A stretch of DNA of 38,987 bases from CAYVSP01 sp964453655. Lineage in GTDB: Bacteria; Patescibacteriota; Saccharimonadia; Saccharimonadales; CAYVSP01. The position numbers and the translations under genes were made by a program. The notes under the pieces were generated by a model, which saw nothing but the letters and a program-made list of their open reading frames with translations, did not search any database and was not told the origin of the DNA. Positions within the stretch are counted from its first letter, which is position 1. Each line of letters opens with the position of its first letter. The stretch lies in NCBI GenBank assembly GCA_964453655.1, contig CAYVSP010000004.1:1-38987 (forward strand). Direction: 5' to 3'. Positions 31,365 through 38,987 of the stretch are shown piece after piece.

Positions 31365-32420
31365 ATGCTTATTGATCTACGTCTCCAGCACTTCAGGTCA
31401 TACAAAGATGATTCGTTTGAGTTTGATAAGGGCGTCAATATTATTGTCGGACCGAACGCCAGCGGCAAAACAAACTTACTCGAAGCCATTTTAGTAAGTT
31501 GCGTCGGCGGCTCATATCGAGGCAAGGATAATGAATTAATCGCTTTTAAGTCGGCTTGGAGCCGACTTGATGCGCATACAGCGAAACAGCAACGAGTCGT
31601 CAAAATTACCAGCACTGAAAGCAAAACGAACAAGTTGTTTGAGATAGATGGCCACAAATTTTCCCGCTTGCCATTGCAGCACACCGAGCCAGTTGTTTTA
31701 TTCGAACCTACCTACCTCCAGCTACTTCATGGATCGCCAGAGCTGAGGCGTAGTTTCATGGATGATTTACTGGAGCAGACTATATCTGGTTTTGGACTGC
31801 TCAGACGGCAATACCGCCGGGCGCTTACGCAACGCAACCACCTACTTAAAAAAGGACGCTCTTTAGCTAATCAACAACTGTTTGCCTGGAATGTTCGCTT
31901 AAGTGAGCTTGGCGGGCAAATCGCTGCGGAGCGCCTGAAGCTTATAGAACACCTCAACAAAGCCATCAGTAAGCAATACAGTAGCCTGGCCAATAAACGC
32001 CACCGGGTTGAACTCCGCTACGAAGCAAGCTGCAGCCCACAGCGCTATAGTAGCGAGCTGCTTAAGGCGCTCGAGAAAAACGTTGAACAAGATATGACCC
32101 GCGGCTTTACCGGGCAAGGCCCGCACCGGGACGATCTGACAGCTTTTTTAAATAACAAAACCATAGCCGGCAGCGCCTCGCGAGGCGAGACCCGCACCCT
32201 GTTGCTAGCCCTAAAGTTGCTAGAAGTCCAGCTTATTGAAAACAGCCGCCAACAGCCGCCAATTCTGTTATTAGACGATGTCTTCGGCGAGCTGGATGGG
32301 GCCAGGCGGCAAGCCCTGACCGCTGCTCTAAAAGAATACCAGTCATTCATTACAACTACCGACGCCGACGTTGTCATTCAGCACTTTATGGGCAAAGCAG
32401 CAATCGTTCCACTGTCTTAG
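31365..32420 (+). CDS. recF: DNA replication and repair protein RecF
   Basis: RecF loads RecA at gaps after replication stress. The 351-residue SMC-like ATPase has Walker A GPNASGKT (29-36), an SGFGLLRRQYRRAL segment, and in the C-terminal half the ABC signature-like SRGETRTLLLALKL and Walker B ILLLDDVFGELD. The start LRLQHFRSYKD is standard. Its stop is 12 bases from the converging 497-residue gene. Family certain. Confidence 0.95.
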   Translation: MLIDLRLQHFRSYKDDSFEFDKGVNIIVGPNASGKTNLLEAILVSCVGGSYRGKDNELIAFKSAWSRLDAHTAKQQRVVKITSTESKTNKLFEIDGHKFSRLPLQHTEPVVLFEPTYLQLLHGSPELRRSFMDDLLEQTISGFGLLRRQYRRALTQRNHLLKKGRSLANQQLFAWNVRLSELGGQIAAERLKLIEHLNKAISKQYSSLANKRHRVELRYEASCSPQRYSSELLKALEKNVEQDMTRGFTGQGPHRDDLTAFLNNKTIAGSASRGETRTLLLALKLLEVQLIENSRQQPPILLLDDVFGELDGARRQALTAALKEYQSFITTTDADVVIQHFMGKAAIVPLS

Positions 32421-32432
32421 TTATTCAAAGCG

Positions 32433-33926
32433 TCAAGGTATGGTATTGATGATCTTGTAGGTGTTGGTGTTAATTTGCAGCGTGCGCACAGCATCATTAA
32501 TTTCTTTATTTGCTTCTGCTTTGACGGCAGCCGGGTAATCGAAGCCATGGGCAGTTTGCTGCGGCTTGCCAAGATCCGGCGAAATATAGATGAACCCCTT
32601 ATAGACAGAAACATCCCGCACGGCACTAACTCTTATTAATCCTGCTAGCTTTTTGTCGATACTGTCGGTGTTAATTTTGTTAGGGTTGATATACAAAGCG
32701 CTAGACTTACCTTTGCCGCCTTTAGCGCACAGCAGATAGCTCACTGTCTCAGTAGGGCTTGAACCACAATAAGATAAATCGTTGCCATATGTATAGTCGA
32801 ACGAGCCGGTCTGTTGCTCAACATTCAAGCTTAAGGCGCCATCGTTACGCACAGCCACCAACAGATTGGCGGACTGTAAAATGCTTTGCACGCCGGCTAC
32901 TCCGAACAGGTAAACAGGCTTAGCGCCCCGAATGTCGTAGACACGGAGCTCGCTATCGCTTATGACGCAGAGTTTCTGTTGGCCGCAAAGACTGAAATCA
33001 GACACCGCAAACTTAAAATTGTATTCATTGGGCTGGCCAGATATCACTATTGTGGTTTTACCATTTTTTGATTGTTTAGTTGTTTCTTTATCTTGCCCGG
33101 TATTTGACACTTCCCCTTGGCTGGTTGAATATTTGGCCAATATAGTAGTGCCTTGTACTTTTAAGGCCGCCGCTTGCAAGGAGTTATTTTTAGGCTTTGT
33201 AAGGCTTATCTTAGTTGGCGGCGAACTCCTTGAGCTAAAATATAGTACTTCATCGAAAGAAGTATCGTAGGCAATAAAGCCATCCTTATAAGGCTCCACA
33301 GTATACGTTTTGTCACGGTTTAGGTTAGGCAAGAAAACTCCATTATTTAAGCTAAGATCATTAGACATTAAATAACTGACGTGGCCACTGTTATTGGTAC
33401 TTCTTAGCACTACAACTGTGGCTTGTCCTATCGGGAACAGGCCCTCTACAACACCATCAACTTGGCCCGGAACTTTGCGCGTATAAGTCGGTAGCTCGCT
33501 ACTGGCGGGGACATGCTCAATCACCTGGCTGTAAAGGTCGAAGCAATTTGTGCTCAATAGCCTTTGGCCAAGGTAATACATGCAACTGGCAGGATTATCG
33601 CCGACGAACTGTCGTTCTTTTTCACCGGAAAGCTTGGTCTGTACCCGGACATCCTCTAAAAATCCGCCAAGTTTAACTGCGTTGAAAGCGCTTGTCTCTG
33701 ATTGCTGCACCAAAACAGAGTATTGACCCTTAGTTACCAGTCTTTTTATAGAGGCCGTCGATTTGATGGTAGTCGACTTGTGCGAGGATAGATTCGTAAT
33801 GGTATAGGTTAGAGTCCCTTTCTGTGGATTAGCTACCGAGACTTCCAAGTAGGCGTGGTTATAAAACCAGAAAAATGTACCGATAGCCAGTATTAGAAGC
33901 GTCGCTCCGAGTATTTTTTTTATCAT
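32433..33926 (-). CDS. Membrane-anchored beta-rich protein of unknown function
   Basis: The 497-residue protein has one N-terminal membrane helix (about 4-24, ILGATLLILAIGTFFWFY) and a long extracytoplasmic part rich in short beta strands. Repeating patterns such as DKTYTVEPYKDGFIAYD and KLCVISDSELRVYD are reminiscent of a beta-propeller, but no clear motif could be aligned by eye. A 6-codon ORF (MLENKL) with its own AGGAG ends in a TGA overlapping this ATG. It is the last gene of the reverse-strand operon with the wall hydrolase and faces recF. No named family recognised. Confidence 0.7.
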   Translation of the reverse strand: MIKKILGATLLILAIGTFFWFYNHAYLEVSVANPQKGTLTYTITNLSSHKSTTIKSTASIKRLVTKGQYSVLVQQSETSAFNAVKLGGFLEDVRVQTKLSGEKERQFVGDNPASCMYYLGQRLLSTNCFDLYSQVIEHVPASSELPTYTRKVPGQVDGVVEGLFPIGQATVVVLRSTNNSGHVSYLMSNDLSLNNGVFLPNLNRDKTYTVEPYKDGFIAYDTSFDEVLYFSSRSSPPTKISLTKPKNNSLQAAALKVQGTTILAKYSTSQGEVSNTGQDKETTKQSKNGKTTIVISGQPNEYNFKFAVSDFSLCGQQKLCVISDSELRVYDIRGAKPVYLFGVAGVQSILQSANLLVAVRNDGALSLNVEQQTGSFDYTYGNDLSYCGSSPTETVSYLLCAKGGKGKSSALYINPNKINTDSIDKKLAGLIRVSAVRDVSVYKGFIYISPDLGKPQQTAHGFDYPAAVKAEANKEINDAVRTLQINTNTYKIINTIP

Positions 33927-33943
33927 AGTTTATTCTCTAACAT
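33923..33943 (-). CDS. Possible 6-residue upstream peptide (translational coupling)
   Basis: The reverse-strand ORF MLENKL has an AGGAG (33950-33954) 6 bases before its ATG. Its TGA overlaps the ATG of the 497-residue gene in an ATGA. The main gene otherwise lacks a ribosome site at the right distance, so re-initiation after this peptide would explain how it is translated. Confidence 0.4.
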   Translation of the reverse strand: MLENKL

Positions 33944-33958
33944 AAAACTCTCCTACCT

Positions 33959-35962
33959 TTAAGTTCCTGGCGGACAAGATGTCGGCCGCGGCCCCTGAAC
34001 CGATACGTGAATATGGTTTTGATGTTCCTGGCGGGTGCTACCGTCATAGATGAACGGCTGGCCATTCAGGAGTGTGGATGTGCCGGGCGGGACCGGGTCA
34101 AAGATGAGCTCATTTACCCCCAAAGCAGCAGCGTTGGTATACAGCCAAGTGAATATAGTGTTCATTGATGTCGGAGAGTGGCCGGCGCCGCCAAGATCAA
34201 CCGCTAGGCCTCCCATATGATTTGATATATTGCCGCTCGAGGAATGACAATCATGACCCGTTTGAATTACCGATGGTGTAATGAGCTCACCGGGCAGATT
34301 TTCAACCAAAGCCGCAATCAAGCGCAGTAAATTATCTACCGCCACACCGCTTTGTATGTCATTAACCGGATTTTGGCTTTGCGGTCGCCAGTTTGCCGCG
34401 TTCAAAATAATCTTGATCAGTTCGTCCCTGGACAGCGCAGCGTACTTACCGTAGCTAAATGTTCCACCACCCGAGCAACCACCGGCACCGCCGGCTGGCG
34501 CAGCATTATTACCGGAACCAAGCCGCGTCAAAATATCTTGTGCGTTAGGAAAACGAATATTGAATTCGCTATCGCACGCATGGCCGGGTGGCGAACAGGG
34601 AATCTCAAAATACTCAAGCCATATTCTGGTTACCTGCCCTAAGTCGCTAGAGGCTTTTATCGGATCAAGCACCTTAGACTTATAAGGACCCTCTAGCTCA
34701 CTTCTAAGGTAGTCAAGCTGAGTTGCCATATCGCTTTTGTCGGTCCCACGTTGCTGGGCAAATTGCTCCAGAGCAGTGAGCCTTCCGCTAAACCACTGAG
34801 CAATGCCATATGCTCCGCTTTGAGGATTTGTATCTGTTGGATTAAAGTTAGACTCCTGCTGCATGTTGCCCATAATTCCGGCCGACTGGATGGAAGTAAA
34901 ACTCATTTGGCCTACGAGATAATTCCACACCTTAGATTCGTTGTCTGCACCGCTGACTGTTGAGGCACAGCACTGCGTTGAAGGACTTGCTGCGCTGGGA
35001 GTAGCAGCACTTTGCAGGGCACTAAGAATATCGGTTGTAGCTCCTTTGATAGCTGAGGCGCCGCTGTCTGGGTTGGTGCCGTCTTTGTCGCCTTTCCAAT
35101 CTTTTTCGATATAGAGGGTAATTATGTAGTGCTGGTCACCACTAGCAAAAACCGCGCTATTGCCGGTAACCTTTGAGGTACCACCCCATTTGTTAGCTTC
35201 AGATGAAAGCCCGAATTTTACCGTGTCCTCGCTGAGATAGCCATGCGCCTTTTGGTAAATCGGATCGCTGCTGGTATAGATTTTTTCCATTGCCTTGGTA
35301 AGATCGGTTACCGTTGTGGAATTGGGTGCGATAGTTGAAGCGCCAGCATCATTGTAATACGAAAGAATAGAGGTGCTGCTGTAGCCTAGAGTACCGGCCG
35401 TCGCCGTGTCTGCTTGCAGGCCGCCAGCGGCGTCAATTAACACGTTGGCGTCAGTATCAGAAGAGAATTTAAGCATTTGCTCTAAAGCATCCCCTAATAC
35501 AATATTCTGGCCGGTCTTAGGAGAGCCGGCTGACCCGTCTCCACCAGTTGGGCCGAAGTAATTTTCTTGAGCAGTTACCGTTACTGTTCGACCCAAATCT
35601 GGCTTACCATTCAAGAACACATCAGCAATAACCAACTTCAGTACTGACGCAACGGCCACCGGCGCGGTGTCCGGTTGGCTAGACGCTAGTGCATTACCAC
35701 CGATTTGTTTAACCAAGGCTGAGTGCAAACCGTATTTACTTACTATGGTGCTAATATCAAGCTGGGTTTGCTGGGCTCCGCCACCACACTTGCCACTATT
35801 CGGTCGGTAAGAATCGGCGTCAAGGTTTAATAAGTCTTGATCTAGCTGAGGTAGTTCAGCGTGCACCATCTGAATAGACAGCAAGGGCACTATAGCCACT
35901 AAAAAGGCCAAGCACATCATAAGATAAGGCTGCCAACGCTTCATGTAATAACAACCGCCCAT
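33959..35962 (-). CDS. Secreted three-domain wall enzyme: serine hydrolase, phage-tail-lysozyme-like domain, M15-like peptidase
   Basis: After a signal peptide (about 8-35), residues 60-320 look like a class A beta-lactamase/penicillin-binding fold, with SVLK (S106, K109), SSD (167-169) in place of SDN, and KVTG (264-267). Residues about 335-480 match the phage tail lysozyme fold (Phage_lysozyme2-like): IMGNMQQESNFNP with E370, then GAYGIAQW. Residues about 550-660 have HxxGxAxD (H582, D589) and HQNHIHV (H647, H650, H652), the zinc site of M15/VanY-type peptidases. The protein would act on peptidoglycan outside the cell, cutting glycan and peptide parts. It starts 6 bases after the 929-residue gene and belongs to the same operon. 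Whether the first domain still acylates beta-lactams is unclear. Confidence 0.8.
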   Translation of the reverse strand: MGGCYYMKRWQPYLMMCLAFLVAIVPLLSIQMVHAELPQLDQDLLNLDADSYRPNSGKCGGGAQQTQLDISTIVSKYGLHSALVKQIGGNALASSQPDTAPVAVASVLKLVIADVFLNGKPDLGRTVTVTAQENYFGPTGGDGSAGSPKTGQNIVLGDALEQMLKFSSDTDANVLIDAAGGLQADTATAGTLGYSSTSILSYYNDAGASTIAPNSTTVTDLTKAMEKIYTSSDPIYQKAHGYLSEDTVKFGLSSEANKWGGTSKVTGNSAVFASGDQHYIITLYIEKDWKGDKDGTNPDSGASAIKGATTDILSALQSAATPSAASPSTQCCASTVSGADNESKVWNYLVGQMSFTSIQSAGIMGNMQQESNFNPTDTNPQSGAYGIAQWFSGRLTALEQFAQQRGTDKSDMATQLDYLRSELEGPYKSKVLDPIKASSDLGQVTRIWLEYFEIPCSPPGHACDSEFNIRFPNAQDILTRLGSGNNAAPAGGAGGCSGGGTFSYGKYAALSRDELIKIILNAANWRPQSQNPVNDIQSGVAVDNLLRLIAALVENLPGELITPSVIQTGHDCHSSSGNISNHMGGLAVDLGGAGHSPTSMNTIFTWLYTNAAALGVNELIFDPVPPGTSTLLNGQPFIYDGSTRQEHQNHIHVSVQGPRPTSCPPGT

Positions 35963-35968
35963 CCCATA

Positions 35969-38758
35969 TTAAAAATTGCCTGAGTCTGAGGTTTGGCTAT
36001 TTTTCAGAAAGGAAAAACTGGAAACAATTCGTTGATAAAAACTTTGATCATTCTTGGTGGCCAGCGGCGATTGACCAGTCAGCTTGTCATTGCGAAAAGC
36101 AGTTACATCATTGCCCAGTAACGTATCGTCATAGCGTCCGCCGAAACTTCCAAGTACTGCCTCATCAAGCAAGCAAGGATTAACAGAATCGTGCTCATCC
36201 ATGCCGGTTGCGGGATCTACATGAACATCATTTTCCCACGCAGTCGTCAATTTAGCACAATAATCTGGCGTTAGAGTGCTTGGATCTGTTGATAGAGCTG
36301 GATCGTCAAGCGGATAACCATACTGCGGAATGCCGAACGGATCGGGCTTAGCAGTGGCCGCGATCACTTTAGAGTTACTTAACAATGCTCCAAAATTGTG
36401 GAATATTTTACTGAAAGGATTGGAGGCTAGGCTGGCGATTGATGATTGGATACCGGCACTGGCATTGGTTGGCATGTCCATGGCAACGCGTGATACCAAT
36501 GAATTAGCGTCTTCACTGTCAAATAAACGGGCAAATAATGGCTTACTGTCGAACTCCTCTTTATCTTGCTGGGATTGCTCATTGCGTATTTCAACAACTT
36601 GCTGGTCGCTCAATCGTTTACCGCCTAGTCCGTAATGGGAATAATCATTGCCGGCCGCATCGGCCCCGCCGATAAGCATATTGCCGGTGCGGGCTCCGCT
36701 CATATTGTCTGATATAGGCGACGGTATAAACCAGGTTGCGATGCCATTAAACATAGTTGCCAAGCCGCTGTTTACAGCGTCTTTCACGGACTTATACCAA
36801 GGTATAGTTTGCTCTACTAAACTATCGGCCGCTCCAGCCAACGGGCCGACAGCTGTACCCAAGAGACCCAAAATCTGGCCAACACTGTTATTCCAAAGGT
36901 CGGCAGAGTTAGTTAATACGTCTAATGGCGGCTTATCCATAATCGTGGTGAGTTGTGTAAAAAAATTGTCAGTTAGTAGGCTTTCTTCCGGACAAATAAA
37001 CTGCCCAACACCGATCGGCTGACCACTATCGCAGGTATAAATAGGCTTGTCGCTGGTTAGGTTGGCGCTTTGGGCATAGGCGGTCGGTGATAATAGATCC
37101 AATAGTGCAGTAGGTGGGCTGCGGCCACTGCTTAGCTCTTCGCTATAAAGTGGGCTGATTTCAGCCGGTTGACCTTTCCCGCCAGCTTCTGAGCCAAGCT
37201 GCTTGGCCATAGAGCCATACATTTCGGCATCGCAACGCCCCGACTTGCACTCATCGACGTTTGAACGGTACATCATATACAGCTTAATCATTGACCCAGC
37301 ATTTATTACAAAGGCTGCTCGTTTTATCACTGGTCCGACATTATGGATGGTACTAACCACCTTTGCCCCCATATCTATCCAGCCGATGATAGGGATGCCC
37401 TTACTAACTCCCGCTTTAATGGCTTCTGATTGAATAGTCTTTTCGAGGATAGTATCGATAATATAGCCGCTCAGGCCGCCGTTCTCGCCGATACTATCAG
37501 CTATCTTGGCTACCTTAGCTATCTTTTCCGCACTGTCTGTTCCCAAGTCGACACCTATTTGGTCTAAATGCTGCTTTATTTTATCCTCTAAGGCGGTTCG
37601 GCGCTCATGATCAGTCGCGTCTGGTTTTGCATCGATCTTGCAATCACTTGAAATGATGCACTCCAAAGCCAGTCCCGTTACCTCGGCATGCGGCTGCACT
37701 ACCCGGCGAATAATAGACAGCTTGGCAGCCTCGGTTTTTTTGTCTTTCCAACTACTGAACTGGTCAGCTTTTTCTTGAGTGTAATCACAAGCAAAAAGAC
37801 AAAGCGGGATACTATACTTGCGTTGCATGAGAGAACCAACCTTAAAGCGCATCATCATACGTTTCCAGAAAGTCTCATTCTCGATTGCTTTATTAAAGGC
37901 TACCCTGATATCGTGTTTTTCTCCCATAGCTTGCCACAAGCCGTCAGGATTTTTCCTAAACCCGTCGATGTTTAGGCTACTCTTTGTGCTATCCACCCTC
38001 AAGTAATAGTTGTTGCCTTGCTTGGCAAACTCAATGCCATATTTGTTAGCCAGTTGCGACTCAACCCGTCCATCGCGCATTGCCCTAAAAAACTTATCAG
38101 CCAACGAATCACCTTGTACTGCATCTATGCAATTCCTATCCATAGTCCGGGTACTGCTACATAAACCACCCTTATCCAGAGAAGGAATGACGTGCTGTGT
38201 GAAATAACGGCTTAAGTAAAGTTCGGCTCTTTTTTGAACGACTGATTGAGGAACGGCAAAAAATTTGTTCTGCAGATTTTCAATAATGCTATTAACCTTG
38301 AAAGGTAACAGCGCCATAAAACCAGCCAGGATAATGCCAACTACCCCGGCCCCACCAGCACCAAGTAGCCATTTCTTTTGCGCACTACTACCACGCAAGC
38401 GACTAAATCTCGACTTCTTTTTGTCGTCTGGATTGAAGCCTTCACCCACTTGATCTTCAGAACCATTTAGAACACTCGCCTCTTTATCGGTGCCTTCGGT
38501 AGATTGGCCACTTTCGGCTGCTTCCTCGGCATCTTTTACTTCTGCTGGCTCTATTCCCCATGTTTTATTGGCACGATCGCGGGCTGAGGTAGGTTCATCA
38601 CTCTCACTTTCATCTGCGTTGTCACCATCGGCTGCCCTTAAATGTCCTCGCCCTCGAGGCGTGCTTTCACCACCACCTTCAAGCGCTCGTAAGTCTGGGC
38701 GCGTTACCGGCTCTTCTGAATTGCTGTCATCGTATGGATCACGAGCGGGTTCTGCCAT
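35969..38758 (-). CDS. Large membrane-associated protein of unknown function
   Basis: I do not recognise this 929-residue protein. An acidic, disordered N-terminus (about 1-115, rich in Asp, Glu, Ser and Gly) is followed by a basic stretch and one strong membrane helix at about 130-152 (WLLGAGGAGVVGIILAGFM). The rest is a long extracytoplasmic part with several Cys, a second hydrophobic region around residues 440-500, and a segment with LSPTAYAQSA. It precedes the wall hydrolase by 6 bases and follows another gene, so a role in an envelope-spanning machine such as a secretion or conjugation apparatus is plausible, but no specific domain supports this. Confidence 0.7.
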   Translation of the reverse strand: MAEPARDPYDDSNSEEPVTRPDLRALEGGGESTPRGRGHLRAADGDNADESESDEPTSARDRANKTWGIEPAEVKDAEEAAESGQSTEGTDKEASVLNGSEDQVGEGFNPDDKKKSRFSRLRGSSAQKKWLLGAGGAGVVGIILAGFMALLPFKVNSIIENLQNKFFAVPQSVVQKRAELYLSRYFTQHVIPSLDKGGLCSSTRTMDRNCIDAVQGDSLADKFFRAMRDGRVESQLANKYGIEFAKQGNNYYLRVDSTKSSLNIDGFRKNPDGLWQAMGEKHDIRVAFNKAIENETFWKRMMMRFKVGSLMQRKYSIPLCLFACDYTQEKADQFSSWKDKKTEAAKLSIIRRVVQPHAEVTGLALECIISSDCKIDAKPDATDHERRTALEDKIKQHLDQIGVDLGTDSAEKIAKVAKIADSIGENGGLSGYIIDTILEKTIQSEAIKAGVSKGIPIIGWIDMGAKVVSTIHNVGPVIKRAAFVINAGSMIKLYMMYRSNVDECKSGRCDAEMYGSMAKQLGSEAGGKGQPAEISPLYSEELSSGRSPPTALLDLLSPTAYAQSANLTSDKPIYTCDSGQPIGVGQFICPEESLLTDNFFTQLTTIMDKPPLDVLTNSADLWNNSVGQILGLLGTAVGPLAGAADSLVEQTIPWYKSVKDAVNSGLATMFNGIATWFIPSPISDNMSGARTGNMLIGGADAAGNDYSHYGLGGKRLSDQQVVEIRNEQSQQDKEEFDSKPLFARLFDSEDANSLVSRVAMDMPTNASAGIQSSIASLASNPFSKIFHNFGALLSNSKVIAATAKPDPFGIPQYGYPLDDPALSTDPSTLTPDYCAKLTTAWENDVHVDPATGMDEHDSVNPCLLDEAVLGSFGGRYDDTLLGNDVTAFRNDKLTGQSPLATKNDQSFYQRIVSSFSFLKNSQTSDSGNF

Positions 38759-38764
38759 TTTAAA

Positions 38765-38773
38765 GTATTACCA
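38765..38773 (-). promoter_or_regulatory. Candidate extended -10 element (TGGTAATAC) of the 929-residue protein gene
   Basis: Reverse-strand TGG-TAATAC ends 6 nt before the ATG at 38758, in the short gap after the upstream gene. No Shine-Dalgarno lies between them. Confidence 0.35.
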
Positions 38774-38784
38774 ATTTATGTTTA

Positions 38785-38987
38785 TTATACCCCTGGCCTG
38801 AGTCGGTTAGAAAGGTCAATTGTACCTTGCGGTTGACTGATTTCACCTTGCTGAGCGGCTTGGACGGGTTGGGGGTTAGTGGATATTAGACCAGTTTCGG
38901 TTGCACTGGCGGCTATTTGGACGTGGACATGGTTTTGGCCGGCAAAAAACAAACCCTGACCGACCGGGAATTGACTGAGCCGCTTGC
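38785..38987 (-). CDS. C-terminal part of a secreted protein, possibly an M15-like peptidase (cut by window edge)
   Basis: An open frame on the reverse strand runs in from the window edge and stops with TAA at 38785, giving at least 66 residues. GLFFAGQNHVHVQIAAS contains an HVHV pattern that resembles the HQNHIHVSV of the three-domain hydrolase, which suggests a related zinc-peptidase end. A Gln/Pro-rich tail follows. The gene is 26 bases upstream of the 929-residue gene and is part of the same reverse-strand unit. The identity is tentative because the N-terminal part is missing. Confidence 0.5.
   Translation of the reverse strand, partial: KRLSQFPVGQGLFFAGQNHVHVQIAASATETGLISTNPQPVQAAQQGEISQPQGTIDLSNRLRPGV

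Overview
The window looks like part of a small, gene-dense bacterial genome around its replication origin, most likely a member of the Patescibacteria/CPR and within them probably a Saccharibacteria (TM7) relative. This assignment is an inference. It rests on the very tight packing, a Gram-positive style YidC without a large extracytoplasmic insert, the compact rpmH-rnpA-yidC-jag / dnaA-dnaN-recF block, and large secreted lectin and wall-hydrolase proteins. TAA, TAG and TGA are all used as stops, so a recoded UGA is unlikely. No rRNA or tRNA gene was seen, and no stretch of 300 bases lacks a gene. The longest non-coding stretches are the two 237-base regions flanking dnaA. Bases 1-31 hold nothing I can call.

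Region by region. (1) 32-3495: nucleotide-sugar genes (an epimerase and UDP-glucose dehydrogenase), a GtrA-type membrane protein and a DPM1-like GT2. (2) 3502-6537: two large multi-pass membrane proteins that look like GT-C enzymes. (3) 6598-9884: a possible 14-codon leader peptide, a short RmlD-like reductase, a membrane-anchored unknown protein and a 662-residue secreted protein with a lysozyme-like region, an NBR1-FW-like domain and two B-lectin domains. (4) 9994-17664: a polyprenol-phosphate sugar synthase split by an assembly gap, a C-methyltransferase, and an operon for polysaccharide export (GT2-GT4 fusion, Wzm, Wzt, WsaF-like rhamnosyltransferase). (5) 17745-20187: rmd, a Gmm-like Nudix enzyme and gmd, together a route to GDP-D-rhamnose. 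(6) 20245-26236: an anchored unknown, a GT4, then a GtrB-like GT2, GtrA and a membrane/PIG-L deacetylase fusion. (7) 26233-32420: the oriC housekeeping block, including rpmH and an unannotated 33-residue ORF lodged between yidC and jag. (8) 32433-38987: a reverse-strand operon for envelope proteins, including a three-domain wall hydrolase and, at the edge, the C-terminus of a possibly related protein.

How it works together. Most of the window builds, exports or modifies surface glycans. One branch fits a GDP-D-rhamnose-containing polymer made in the cytoplasm and exported by the Wzm/Wzt ABC transporter. A second branch fits lipid-linked sugar donors (GT2), flipping (GtrA) and transfer outside the membrane (GT-C). 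The secreted lectin and the wall-hydrolase operon fit attachment to, or remodelling of, a cell surface, as expected for an epibiont.

Genome style. Gene starts often sit 6-11 nt after a -10-like element, frequently an extended TGn-TAnnnT, and have no Shine-Dalgarno, which suggests leaderless transcription. Other genes have clear AGGAG sites. Five convergent gene pairs are separated by -4, -4, 0, 6 and 12 bases, leaving no room for ordinary terminators.
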